The position numbers were made by a program, and so were the translations under genes. Below are positions 1 through 8,117 of a stretch of DNA of 64,000 nucleotides, piece by piece. The stretch's first letter is position 1, and every line of letters begins with the position of its first letter. The notes below the pieces were generated by a model. It worked only from the letters and a program-made list of their open reading frames with translations. It was not told where the DNA came from and ran no database searches. The DNA is from CAIWHR01 sp963726775 (GTDB lineage Bacteria > Pseudomonadota > Gammaproteobacteria > Burkholderiales > Casimicrobiaceae): NCBI GenBank assembly GCA_963726775.1, contig CAVSDL010000001.1, forward strand, positions 1 through 64,000, written 5' to 3'.

Positions 1-1047
1 GGACCGCATGCCGTCGGCGAGGTGATGACAGCGGTCCATGCGCACCTGCAGAAGCCGCATGACCCGTTCATGGACCTGGTGCCGGCGCACGGCATCAAGC
101 TGACGCCGCAGCATTACGCGTACCTGAAGATCAGCGAAGGCTGCAACCACCGCTGCACCTTTTGCATCATCCCGTCGATGCGCGGCGACCTCGTTTCGCG
201 TCCGATCGGCGAGGTGCTCGCGGAGGCGGAGCGGTTGCTGAATGCCGGGGTCAAGGAACTGCTCGTCATTTCGCAGGACACGAGCGCCTACGGCGTGGAC
301 GTGAAGTATCGCACCGGGTTCTGGCAGGGCCGGCCGGTGAAGACGAGGATGACCGAACTCGCGACCGCACTCGATTCGATGGCGCGCGCGCACGGCGCGT
401 GGGTGCGGCTCCACTACGTCTACCCCTATCCCGGCGTCGACGCGGTGATCGAGCGCATGACGCGCGACCCCGCGAGGGGGGGCCTGCTCCCCTATCTCGA
501 CGTCCCGTTCCAGCACGCGTCGGCGCGAATCCTGAAACTGATGAAGCGTCCCGCGAACGCGGAGGGAACGCTGCGCCGGATCGAGGCCTGGCGCGCAGCG
601 CGGCCGGATCTCGTGCTTCGCAGCACGTTCATCGCCGGCTTCCCCGGCGAGACCGAGCGCGAATTCGAGGAGATGCTGGCGTTTCTCGAGGCCGCGCAGC
701 TCGATCGCGTCGGCTGCTTCGCCTACTCGCCCGTCGACGGCGCCACGGCGAACGCGCTGCCGGATCCTGTTCCGCCCGACGTCAAGGAAGATCGCCGGTC
801 GCGGTTCATGGTCGCGCAGGCGAGGATCAGCGCGGCACGCCTCGCGCACCGCGTCGGGCAGACGATGACGGTGCTGGTCGACGGCCACGAGGGCCGGACC
901 GCGATCGCGCGCAGCGCCGCCGACGCGCCCGAGATCGACGGAAACGTGCGCATCCACCGCGGCGAAGCGCTGGCCGTCGGCGCTTTTGCGCGGGTGACGG
1001 TCACCGGCGCTTCCGAGCACGACCTCGACGCCGTCGTCACTACCTAG
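1..1047 (+). CDS. rimO: RimO, ribosomal protein S12 methylthiotransferase (3' part)
   Basis: Radical-SAM enzyme that methylthiolates the conserved aspartate of ribosomal protein S12. The reading frame is already open at base 1, so the N-terminal methylthiotransferase domain is mostly outside the window; the ATG near base 25 is internal. The radical SAM cluster C-x3-C-x2-C is encoded at 142-165 (GCNHRCTFC), preceded by YLKISE and followed by IIPSMRGDLVSRP, which is typical of RimO rather than MiaB. The QDTSAYGVD and LHYVYPYP blocks and a C-terminal TRAM-like segment (DAPEIDGNVRIHRGEAL) are present. It ends at a TAG and is not part of the minus-strand cluster that follows. Identification is firm. 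Confidence 0.97.
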   Translation, partial: GPHAVGEVMTAVHAHLQKPHDPFMDLVPAHGIKLTPQHYAYLKISEGCNHRCTFCIIPSMRGDLVSRPIGEVLAEAERLLNAGVKELLVISQDTSAYGVDVKYRTGFWQGRPVKTRMTELATALDSMARAHGAWVRLHYVYPYPGVDAVIERMTRDPARGGLLPYLDVPFQHASARILKLMKRPANAEGTLRRIEAWRAARPDLVLRSTFIAGFPGETEREFEEMLAFLEAAQLDRVGCFAYSPVDGATANALPDPVPPDVKEDRRSRFMVAQARISAARLAHRVGQTMTVLVDGHEGRTAIARSAADAPEIDGNVRIHRGEALAVGAFARVTVTGASEHDLDAVVTT

Positions 1048-1113
1048 ACAGGCGCGCGACGTTCGGGTGTCGCGTCGTCGCGGTGCACCCGTCGGCCGCC
1101 GGCCGGTCCGATC

Positions 1114-1362
1114 TCAGCCCAGCATCGTCGAGCAACCGAGCGGCCGCCCCTTCCAGTACATGCCGTCGAGGCGCAGCGCGAGCTTGCCCAGCGTGTCGAA
1201 CTTCTTGTTGGAAAACGCCATCAACGCGGCGGGCCGCGCGCCGGTGCCTTCCACCCGCTGGATTTCCGTGCAGTCGATGTCCGGCGCGTACTTCTTCACG
1301 AACGCCCTGAGCTCGTCGTCGGTGGTGTCCGGCGCAATGTTGGCGATCCAGAGTCTTTCCAT
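1114..1362 (-). CDS. small RRM-type RNA-binding protein
   Basis: An 82-residue protein with the fold pattern of a single RNA recognition motif. It opens with an RNP2-like strand (ERLWIANIA) followed by the acidic helix PDTTDDELRAFVKKY. The RNP1 position (ALMAFSNKKFD) is weaker than in the common cold-induced RRM proteins, lacking the usual G-x-G/A-F-V core. The start is chosen at 1362 because GAGGG lies about 7 bases upstream. It sits 65 bases downstream of fabI on the same strand and may be the last gene of that set. Target RNA and role cannot be read from the sequence; an RNA-binding role is inferred from the fold. Confidence 0.75.
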   Translation of the reverse strand: MERLWIANIAPDTTDDELRAFVKKYAPDIDCTEIQRVEGTGARPAALMAFSNKKFDTLGKLALRLDGMYWKGRPLGCSTMLG

Positions 1363-1427
1363 GGTGCTGCCCTCACGGTTGTCGACGACATTCGGTGCGC
1401 GGCGCGCGACTCGCCCTGCCGGCGGCC

Positions 1428-2210
1428 TCACGCCATGATGTTGACGCCCCCGTCGACGTAGAGCGTCTCGCCCGACAGCCGGCGCGCGTAGGGCGTCGCC
1501 AGGTACGCGCAGGTGAATCCGACGTCCATGATGTCGACCAGCTCGCCGATCGGCGCCCGCTGCTCGACCTCGGTCAGCAGCAGGTCGAAGTCCTTGAGGC
1601 CCGACGCCGCGCGCGTCTTCAGCGGACCGGGCGAGATTGCGTGCACGCGAATCCCCTTGCCGCCCAGCTCGTACGCGAGGTAGCGGCAGCAGGACTCGAG
1701 CGCGGCCTTCACCGGTCCCATGACGCTGTAAGTCGGAATGACCTTCGTTGCGCCATGGTAGCTCATCGCGAACATCGTCCCGCCGTCGGTCATCAGCGGC
1801 GCCGCCAGCCGCGCCATCCGCACGAACGAGTGGCAGGACACGTCCATCGCCTTCGCGAATCCCGCGGCCGAGCAGTTGATGAGGCCGCCCTGCAGGTCCT
1901 CCTTCGGCGCGAAGGCGATCGAGTGTACGAGGATGTCGAGCCGGCCCCACTGCCGGGCAATCGTGTCGAACACCGCTTCGAGCTCGCCTTCGACGCTCAC
2001 GTCGAGCGGCAGGAACAAAGGGGCTTCCAGCGAGCGCGCCAGCGGCTCGACGTAGGGTCGCGCCTTGTCGTTCAGGTACGTGATGGCCAGATCGGCGCCG
2101 AGCTCGCGAAACGCCCGGGCGCAGCCGTAGGCGATCGAGTGCTCGTTCGCGACGCCGACGACGAGCGCCCTGGCGCCTTTCAGCACGGGACGAGGAATTT
2201 CGACGGTCAT
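1428..2210 (-). CDS. fabI: enoyl-ACP reductase, FabI type
   Basis: NADH-dependent reductase for the last step of each fatty acid elongation cycle, a cytoplasmic short-chain dehydrogenase. The 260-residue protein has the FabI triad spacing: Tyr151, Tyr161 and Lys168, matching the known Tyr146/Tyr156/Lys163 pattern of the E. coli enzyme. The cofactor loop reads GVANEHSIAYG and the C-terminus is YVDGGVNIMA. The ATG at 2210 is used because a longer frame would run back into ackA; it starts 13 bases after the ackA stop, so the two are probably co-transcribed. Being inside an acetate-kinase set, it may be a second, accessory FabI for a special acyl pathway; the sequence alone does not settle that. 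Confidence 0.93.
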   Translation of the reverse strand: MTVEIPRPVLKGARALVVGVANEHSIAYGCARAFRELGADLAITYLNDKARPYVEPLARSLEAPLFLPLDVSVEGELEAVFDTIARQWGRLDILVHSIAFAPKEDLQGGLINCSAAGFAKAMDVSCHSFVRMARLAAPLMTDGGTMFAMSYHGATKVIPTYSVMGPVKAALESCCRYLAYELGGKGIRVHAISPGPLKTRAASGLKDFDLLLTEVEQRAPIGELVDIMDVGFTCAYLATPYARRLSGETLYVDGGVNIMA

Positions 2211-2223
2211 GACGGGTTTCCGT

Positions 2224-3408
2224 TCACTGCCCGGCAAGCACGCGCCGCGTGTGCCTGGCGATCATCAATTCTTCGTTGGTCGGGATGACCCACGCCGACA
2301 CCCGGCTTGCCGGGGTGCTGATCCTAGGTCCATTGCGCCCGTTGGCCGCGGCGTCGAGTTCGACCCCGAGCCAGGCGGCGTCGCGGCAGACGCGCTCGCG
2401 CAGGCGGCGGCTGTTCTCGCCGATGCCCGCGGTGAACACGACGGCGTCGAGGCCGCCCAGCGCCGCCGCGAGCGAGCCGAGCTCGCGCCCGATGCGATAG
2501 TCGAAGACGTCGATCGCCGCCTTCGCGTCCGGCGCGTCGTTCGACTCCAGCGTGCGCATGTCGCTGGAGATGCCGGACATGCCGAGCAGCCCGGACTGCT
2601 GGTAGATCAGCTTCTCGATGGCGCGAGCGTCCATCTTCAGCTCGTCCATCAGGTAGAGCATCACGCCGGGATCGAGGCTGCCGCAGCGCGTGCCCATCGG
2701 CAGCCCGTCGGCAGCGGTGAAGCCCATGGTGCTGGCGATGCTGCGACCGCCCGCGATCGCGCACATGCTCGAGCCGTTGCCGAGGTGAAGGACCACCGTC
2801 CGGCCGTTCGCCGCACGCTCGTCGTGCTGCGGCAGCACGTGCGCGATGTACTCGTAGGAGAGCCCGTGAAATCCGTAGCGGCGCACGCCGCGGTCGGTGA
2901 TCGCCCTGGGCAGCGCGAAAGCCTGCGAAACGGCCGGCGCGCCGCTGTGGAACGCCGTGTCGAAACACGCCACCTGCCGAAGTTCCGGGCTGCGGGCGAG
3001 CAGCGCGCGGATCGGCGCGAGATTGTGCGGCTGGTGCAGCGGGGCGAGCGGAATGTACTTTTCCAGCGCCGCCAGCACCGCCGGATCGAGACGCACCGGC
3101 TGCGTGTACTCGAGCCCGCCGTGCACGACGCGGTGGCCGATGCCGACCAGCCGATGGTCGCCGACGTCGCTGCGCAGGAAGGCGACGAGGTGTTCCAGCG
3201 CGCCTTCGTGGCCCAGCCGGACCGCTTCGCCCCAGGATTTCTCGCCGATCACCGTTCCGGCCGCGTTCCTGGCGACGAACCGCGGCGAGGTGTACAGACC
3301 TTCGGCCTGGCCGCGCACGGTCAATTCGAGTTCGCCGTCGCGCGCGGCAAAGAGCGAGAACTTGAGGCTCGACGACCCCGCATTGAGTACGGCGATCGCG
3401 TCAACCAT
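2224..3408 (-). CDS. ackA: acetate kinase
   Basis: Interconverts acetate plus ATP with acetyl phosphate plus ADP. The 394-residue protein starts with the family signature VLNAGSSSLKF (residues 7-17) and carries GIGHRVVHGG and the C-terminal FTAGIGEN motif. Length is normal for the family. The start at 3408 is preferred over an upstream in-frame ATG because that one lies inside the 80-base repeat and would add unrelated sequence. It is preceded by pta across a repeat-filled gap of about 160 bases and followed within 13 bases by fabI. With Pta it would form the acetyl-CoA to acetate route; with Pta of the phosphotransbutyrylase type other short acyl phosphates are possible. Confidence 0.95.
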   Translation of the reverse strand: MVDAIAVLNAGSSSLKFSLFAARDGELELTVRGQAEGLYTSPRFVARNAAGTVIGEKSWGEAVRLGHEGALEHLVAFLRSDVGDHRLVGIGHRVVHGGLEYTQPVRLDPAVLAALEKYIPLAPLHQPHNLAPIRALLARSPELRQVACFDTAFHSGAPAVSQAFALPRAITDRGVRRYGFHGLSYEYIAHVLPQHDERAANGRTVVLHLGNGSSMCAIAGGRSIASTMGFTAADGLPMGTRCGSLDPGVMLYLMDELKMDARAIEKLIYQQSGLLGMSGISSDMRTLESNDAPDAKAAIDVFDYRIGRELGSLAAALGGLDAVVFTAGIGENSRRLRERVCRDAAWLGVELDAAANGRNGPRISTPASRVSAWVIPTNEELMIARHTRRVLAGQ

Positions 3409-3420
3409 TGCCGTGCCTTC

Positions 3421-3570
3421 CCGGCCGCCCGAACGGCACTGCGCGCCCCCTCGGGGGGCAGCGAACAAAGGGAGCGTGGGGGCGGTTCATTCAGTGCCCG
3501 CCCGGCCGCCCGAAGGGCACTGAGCGCCCCTCGGGGGGCAGCGAACAAAGGGAGCGTGGGGGCGGTTCAT
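3421..3570. repeat. two tandem copies of a GC-rich intergenic repeat
   Basis: Copy 1 is 3421-3490 and copy 2 is 3502-3570, about 70 bases each and nearly identical, with a period of 80. Each contains a hairpin (GCCCC, short loop with TCG, GGGGC) followed by GCAGCGAACAAAGGGAGCGTG. They fill the gap between pta and ackA, and the apparent pta stop overlaps copy 2 by a few bases. Similar elements are scattered between genes in betaproteobacterial genomes, where they may act in transcript processing or termination; that role is inference. Confidence 0.85.
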
Positions 3571-4514
3571 CTCACGCAACCGCCTTTCCGGCGGACTCGC
3601 GCCGGCTGCTCGCCACCAATGCGGCAACGGCGCAGGAGGCGAGCCGCGTCGTCACCGAGTCGGCGCGGCGACGTCAGGATGATCGGCACCCGCGCGCCGA
3701 GCACGATACCGGCGGCGTCCGCGCCGGCCATGAACGACAGGCTCTTCGCCAGCATGTTGCCGGCCTCGAGATCGGGCACCACCAGCACGTTGGCGCGACC
3801 GGCGACCGGCGAATCGATCTTCTTGATCTCGGCGGACTCGAGGCTGATCGCGTTGTCCAGCGCCAGCGGGCCGTCGAGGATCGCGCCGGTGATCTGCTTC
3901 CGGTCGGCCATCTTGCACAGCGCCGCCGCCTCCACGGTCGACGGCACCTTGGGGTTGACCGTCTCCATGGCCGAGAGAATTGCGACCCGGACCTCCGGGA
4001 AGCGCAGCGCATGCGCGAGGTCGATCGCGTTCTGGATGATGTGGACCTTGTCCTCCATCGTCGGCGCGATGTTGACCGCGGCATCGGTGACGATCAGCGT
4101 CTCCGCGTAGCTCGGCACGTCCATGACGAAGCAATGGCTGACCCGGCGCGCGGTGCGCAGCCCGGTGTCGCGCCTGACCACCGCGCCCATCAGCTCGTCG
4201 GTGTGCAGGCTGCCCTTCATCAGCGCCTCGGCCTTGCCTTCGCGCACCAGCTCCACCGCCCTGTCCGCCGAGGCCTGGCTGTGCGGCGTGTCGACGATCG
4301 GCAGTCCCGCGATGTCGATGCCGAACTCCTTCGCGATCGCCTCGATCCGCGCGCGCGGACCGACCAGGATCGGCGCGATCAGCCCGAGCTTCGCGGCGTC
4401 GACCGCGCCGCGCAGCGAGCTCTCGTCGCAGGGATGCGCGACGGCGGTCGGCGTGGGCGGCAGCGTCTTGCAGACATCGATGAGGCGTTGATACTTCTCG
4501 TGCTTGCGTTCCAT
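3567..4514 (-). CDS. pta: phosphate acetyl/butyryltransferase (apparent frameshift near C-terminus)
   Basis: Transfers the acyl group of acetyl-CoA (or butyryl-CoA) to phosphate, feeding AckA. The protein has the stand-alone PTA/PTB domain (about 313 residues) without the N-terminal MaoC-like domain found in some relatives. Typical blocks are present: EALMKGSLHTDELM, VSHCFVMDVPSY, TDAAVNIAP and FMAGADAAGIVLGARVPIILTS. After that the literal frame reads PRRLGDDAARLL and stops at 3567. Removing one base at 3661-3670 gives the normal family ending RADSVTTRLASCAVAAL and a stop at 3572, just before the repeat. The frame break is therefore probably an extra base. It starts 27 bases after the DUF3141 gene. 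Confidence 0.88.
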   Translation of the reverse strand: MERKHEKYQRLIDVCKTLPPTPTAVAHPCDESSLRGAVDAAKLGLIAPILVGPRARIEAIAKEFGIDIAGLPIVDTPHSQASADRAVELVREGKAEALMKGSLHTDELMGAVVRRDTGLRTARRVSHCFVMDVPSYAETLIVTDAAVNIAPTMEDKVHIIQNAIDLAHALRFPEVRVAILSAMETVNPKVPSTVEAAALCKMADRKQITGAILDGPLALDNAISLESAEIKKIDSPVAGRANVLVVPDLEAGNMLAKSLSFMAGADAAGIVLGARVPIILTSPRRLGDDAARLLRRCRIGGEQPARVRRKGGCVR

Positions 4515-4541
4515 GCGCGTCTCCGCTGCCGTTCGCGGGTG

Positions 4542-6902
4542 TCAGCCGCGCTTTTGCCGCTTCGCCGCCGGCTTGCGTGCCGGTTTCTGCGCCTGCGCCC
4601 GACGCGGGCCCCGCACCGGCTTCAACTCCAGTGCGGCACCGATGTTCTCGACCATCGCCAGTTGCTCGCTCGTGGGCTCGAAGCGCCGCATGCGCTCGTC
4701 GGCCAGCAGGCGGCGGATCAGCGTGACCAGGCGCTCGCGATCACCGGGCTTCGAAAGCAGCCTCGGCAGCGTCGCGATCGCCTTTTCCGGTTCATAGCGG
4801 ACGATGATGTCCTGCTCGCCGCGGATGCGCCGCCATTCGTCGGGCGTCCAGTCGGGCAGAAGGTCGCGGTACTCGGTGGCCAGCTCCTGCTTCAGCGCGA
4901 GGCGTGCCAGCGGCAGCGGCGCTCCCCGCCGGGCCAGCAGCGAGCCGACGCGGGCCAGCGCTTCGGCAAAGCCGCCTTCGGCGATCGACGCCAGCGCCTC
5001 CTTGACGAACGGCAGTTCGCGCGGCTCGCCCGCGCGTTCCGCGACCCGCGCATCGGCGGCGTGCTTGTCGGCGAGGTAGAGCGAGAACACGTTGCCGTAG
5101 GTCTGGAAGAACACCGCCTCGCTGGTCGCGTCGCGGATCTCGCGGTAATAGTCGAGCGATGCGCTGACGGCGTCCGAGACCATCTTCTCCAGCTTGCGTA
5201 CCGGGCTGTCGGGCGCGGCCGCCTTGCGCTGGGCCTTGACCGCCTGCGCCGCCGGGCCGAGCCATGCGAGCCAGGGATTCAGGTCGGAGAACGCCCAGCG
5301 CTGGAAGCGCAGCGAATGGAACTGCCGCGAGACCTTCGCGGTGACCTCGCTGCTCATCGCCTGGACGAACGGCTGCGCGAAGAGCTCGTAGGCGCGCTGG
5401 TTGAATTCGGACAGCGCGGCCACCGCCTCGAACGGCTTTTCGTCGGCACGCTCGAGGCGGTTCAGCTGCCGGGTGATGTCCTCGAGCCGGCGCTCGTGGA
5501 ATTCGACCTTGTACTCGGTCTTGCCGTCGCGCCCCCTGCTCTCGTGGATCTGCATGCCGTAAAGCCCCGGCGGCAGCACTTCGATCGACTTCAGCACCGA
5601 GACGATCTGCGCGTGCTCCTTCTTCGCCACCTTGCCGGAGACGAAGATGCCGAGATGCCCGACGTCCTGGTGCAGCAGCCCGACGATCACCTGCCCGCGC
5701 GCCTTGATCTCGTCGGTCGAGCCGTAGACGTCGGCCACCCAGTTGAATGCCTGCTGCGGCGGCGTGATGTTGTCGCCCATCGACGCGAACAGGATGATCG
5801 GCGCCTTGATCTCGCGCAGGTCGAAGTCCTTGCCGCCCGTTCCCTTGGTGCCCGACCAGAGCTTGTTGCCGACGAACAGGTTGCGGGTGATCCACTCGAT
5901 CTCCTCGCGGTTCATCAGGTAGAAGCCGCCCCACCAGCGCTCGAACTCGAGGAAGCGCTGCGGCTCGGTGTCGATGTTCGCGAACAGGTTGTAGTACTTG
6001 TCCCAGAAGGTGTTGGCCGGATTGAGGTTCTCGAAGTTCTCGACCAGGTAGGCGCCGTCGAACACGCCGTCGCCCATGTCCGCCGCGAACGACGACAGCC
6101 AGGTGCCGCCCAGCATGCCGCCCGCGTAGCGCATCGGGTTGTCCCCGGCGCCCTCCTGGAACGCGCCGCCCCAGTACGACATCGGCGCGCCGTTGATCAC
6201 GATCGGGCCCGTGTCGTCAGGATCGGATGCGGCGAGCATCATCGCCGCCCAGCCGCCCTGGCAGTTGCCGACGATCACCGGCTTCGCGCTCGCCGGGTGC
6301 AGCTTGCGCACCTTCTTCACGAATTGCTGCTCGGCATCGCAGACGTCGAGCAATGTCTGCCCCGGCTCGGGATCGCGGAAAAAGATCACGAAGTAGACCG
6401 GATGCCCCTCGCGCAGCGCGACACCGACCTGCGAGTCGTCCTTGAAGCCACCGATGCCGGGACCGTGCCCGGCGCGCGGGTCGATGATCACGTAGGGCCG
6501 CCGCTTCGGATCGACCTTGACCCCCTCCGGCGGGATGATGCGCACCAGCGCGTAGTTGACGGGACGGGCGAGCGTGCGTCCGTCGACGACGGTTTCGTAC
6601 TCGAAGTGCAGCACCGGCAGCAGCCCCTGCCGGTTGTGCTCGACGAAGTTGTTGCCGCGCTCGCGCAGCGTGTCCCAGAACAGGATCGAGCGCTGCGCGA
6701 AATCGGTCGCGTACTCGTACCAATGCGACCAGGCCTGCGCGGGGGAGACGGGCTTGGTCGTGAGATCGGCCGCGGCTTCGGCATAGGCCTTCGACAGCCG
6801 CTCGCCGAAGTGCTCCTGCGCGAGCTTCGTCCGCTTCCGGTAGAGCTGCCCGACCTTGGTGGAGATGTCGTAGCTTCTTGCGACCTGCCTAGCTGCGTCC
6901 AT
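4542..6902 (-). CDS. DUF3141 alpha/beta-hydrolase, PHA-synthase-like
   Basis: A 786-residue protein of the DUF3141 family. It has an alpha/beta hydrolase core with a nucleophile elbow G-N-C-Q-G at residues 212-216, the Cys-type lipase box also used by polyhydroxyalkanoate synthases, after an oxyanion-side segment VIIDPRAGHGPG. Other core blocks are HPVYFVIFFRDP and LFASMGDNITPPQQA (a likely acid-loop region), and GLLHQDVGHLGIF would supply the His. The C-terminal 300 residues are helical and the tail is Lys/Arg/Ala-rich. It heads the pta-ackA-fabI set, an arrangement seen in many proteobacteria, which suggests handling of short acyl thioesters or polyester. No function is established, and I do not call it a PHA synthase. 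Confidence 0.85.
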   Translation of the reverse strand: MDAARQVARSYDISTKVGQLYRKRTKLAQEHFGERLSKAYAEAAADLTTKPVSPAQAWSHWYEYATDFAQRSILFWDTLRERGNNFVEHNRQGLLPVLHFEYETVVDGRTLARPVNYALVRIIPPEGVKVDPKRRPYVIIDPRAGHGPGIGGFKDDSQVGVALREGHPVYFVIFFRDPEPGQTLLDVCDAEQQFVKKVRKLHPASAKPVIVGNCQGGWAAMMLAASDPDDTGPIVINGAPMSYWGGAFQEGAGDNPMRYAGGMLGGTWLSSFAADMGDGVFDGAYLVENFENLNPANTFWDKYYNLFANIDTEPQRFLEFERWWGGFYLMNREEIEWITRNLFVGNKLWSGTKGTGGKDFDLREIKAPIILFASMGDNITPPQQAFNWVADVYGSTDEIKARGQVIVGLLHQDVGHLGIFVSGKVAKKEHAQIVSVLKSIEVLPPGLYGMQIHESRGRDGKTEYKVEFHERRLEDITRQLNRLERADEKPFEAVAALSEFNQRAYELFAQPFVQAMSSEVTAKVSRQFHSLRFQRWAFSDLNPWLAWLGPAAQAVKAQRKAAAPDSPVRKLEKMVSDAVSASLDYYREIRDATSEAVFFQTYGNVFSLYLADKHAADARVAERAGEPRELPFVKEALASIAEGGFAEALARVGSLLARRGAPLPLARLALKQELATEYRDLLPDWTPDEWRRIRGEQDIIVRYEPEKAIATLPRLLSKPGDRERLVTLIRRLLADERMRRFEPTSEQLAMVENIGAALELKPVRGPRRAQAQKPARKPAAKRQKRG

Positions 6903-7434
6903 GGAGGAACCCCTTCAGACGGGAAACGGATGACCTGGCCTCGATCTGCGCCGCCGCGGACGGGTTTCGCATGGCACAGCCGCGGACATCCTCGATGCCG
7001 GCGCGGCGAAGCCTTCGACCTGCGCCACGGCGCGGACCGGATGGCCCGCCATCGGGAAGCCCGCCCGGCCCCAGCGTCGTGCCGCGCAGCGCTCAGCAAA
7101 AATTATGGCCGCAACCGGCGACTGCACCATTGACGCCCATCAATGTCGGCGCCGTCGAAGTTCGGGTCCACAGCGCCATTCGGAATCGACGCGCCGCCCG
7201 CGCCGTCTTTCCCCGCGACCGTTTGTCGCGGCCTCCCGCGCCTCGATCATGAGAGCGCCCGAACGTACGTGCGGGGAATGCAGGGCCGGAGTCGATACGA
7301 CGCGGTGCCTTCACCGCAAGAGGCAACGAGGACGATCTCGCGCCCGGAATCGGCCGCCGCAATGCGGTCGATTCCGCGGGCGACGGAGGCACGCGCGCCA
7401 GGTCGGCGCGGATGCCCCCATCCCGAGTATCGCG
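6903..7434. other. 532-base gap without a convincing gene
   Basis: This lies upstream of the DUF3141 gene and downstream of the secreted repeat protein gene, so it must hold the DUF3141 promoter. Frames open here are Arg/Pro/Ser-rich and look like GC-driven shadows. A 7-base-pair inverted repeat (CCGCGAC, loop CGTTT, GTCGCGG) occupies 7213-7231 but has no T-run on either strand. I could not assign a promoter with confidence. Confidence 0.6.
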
Positions 7435-8022
7435 TTACTTCTTGACCGCCGGCTCGACCGCGATGGCGAGCGCCTGCGTGAACGTCGCCTCGACCTGGTC
7501 GCCCTTCGAGATGCGCTTGAACTGCTCCGCGTCGTCTACGCGCAGGTCGACGGTGCGCTGCGGTCCCTTGAGCGTGACGACCTGCTTGGCCGGGTCGAGT
7601 CCGATCACGTCGGCGACGATCGTGACCTGGCGACCGGCGACGCCGGCCGGCTTCTCACCCGGCTTGGCGCCCGCGACACCGGACTTGTCGGTACGCGCGA
7701 CCAGAAGGCCGCCGCCCTTCTTCAGCTCGAGCGTCAGCGACTCGACGTACTGCATGTCCACCTGGTCGCCGACCTTCAGCTTGTCGAAATTCTTCACCTC
7801 GGGACCGGCCGTGACCGTCAGCTCATTGCCTTTCGGACCCTTCAGCGTCACGTCGCGCGCCGCCTTGTCGATCGCGGTGATCGTGGCGGTGATCTTGACC
7901 GTCTGTGCGACGCCCGCCTTTCCCGGTGCCGAACCGGCCACGACGGCGCCCGTCTGGGCACCGACGCCCCCTCCGAACGCTACGGCGACGACAACTCCAA
8001 CGACAGCTGCAAACTTGCGCAT
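7435..8022 (-). CDS. secreted two-repeat protein of unknown function
   Basis: A 195-residue protein with an N-terminal signal peptide (about residues 1-22, ending VGAQ), so likely periplasmic. The mature part has two homologous halves, each built as T-x-x-V-x-x-ID/LD, VTLKGP, then a strand ending in GDQV and a T-x-A/S-L block. AAGGAG stands about 7 bases before the ATG at 8022, fixing the start. A close paralogue lies at 20547-21182. I do not recognise a characterised family; the repeat pattern suggests small beta-barrel or OB-like domains. It follows ppk2 by 95 bases and may be the last gene of that set. Confidence 0.7.
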   Translation of the reverse strand: MRKFAAVVGVVVAVAFGGGVGAQTGAVVAGSAPGKAGVAQTVKITATITAIDKAARDVTLKGPKGNELTVTAGPEVKNFDKLKVGDQVDMQYVESLTLELKKGGGLLVARTDKSGVAGAKPGEKPAGVAGRQVTIVADVIGLDPAKQVVTLKGPQRTVDLRVDDAEQFKRISKGDQVEATFTQALAIAVEPAVKK

Positions 8023-8117
8023 GGCATGACTCCTTGACGTGGTTGACGGATGGATGACTGCTGTGGAAACGGCGCCCGGTCCCGCGACCGCTGCATCGCC
8101 CGTCGGCGCCGCCCCGA

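Noticed and set aside
4542..6902. Calling the DUF3141 protein a PHA synthase
   Set aside because: It shares the G-x-C-x-G box and fold, but the overall sequence is of the DUF3141 family and no phaC-typical lid or phasin gene is nearby.
3408..7133. A 1241-codon open frame on the plus strand opposite pta and DUF3141
   Set aside because: It is Arg/His/Asp-rich, matches no family, and is antisense to two recognisable proteins with full motif sets. High GC content produces such long shadow frames.
7213..7231. Hairpin CCGCGAC/GTCGCGG as a terminator
   Set aside because: No T-run follows on either strand and no gene ends close by in the right direction.
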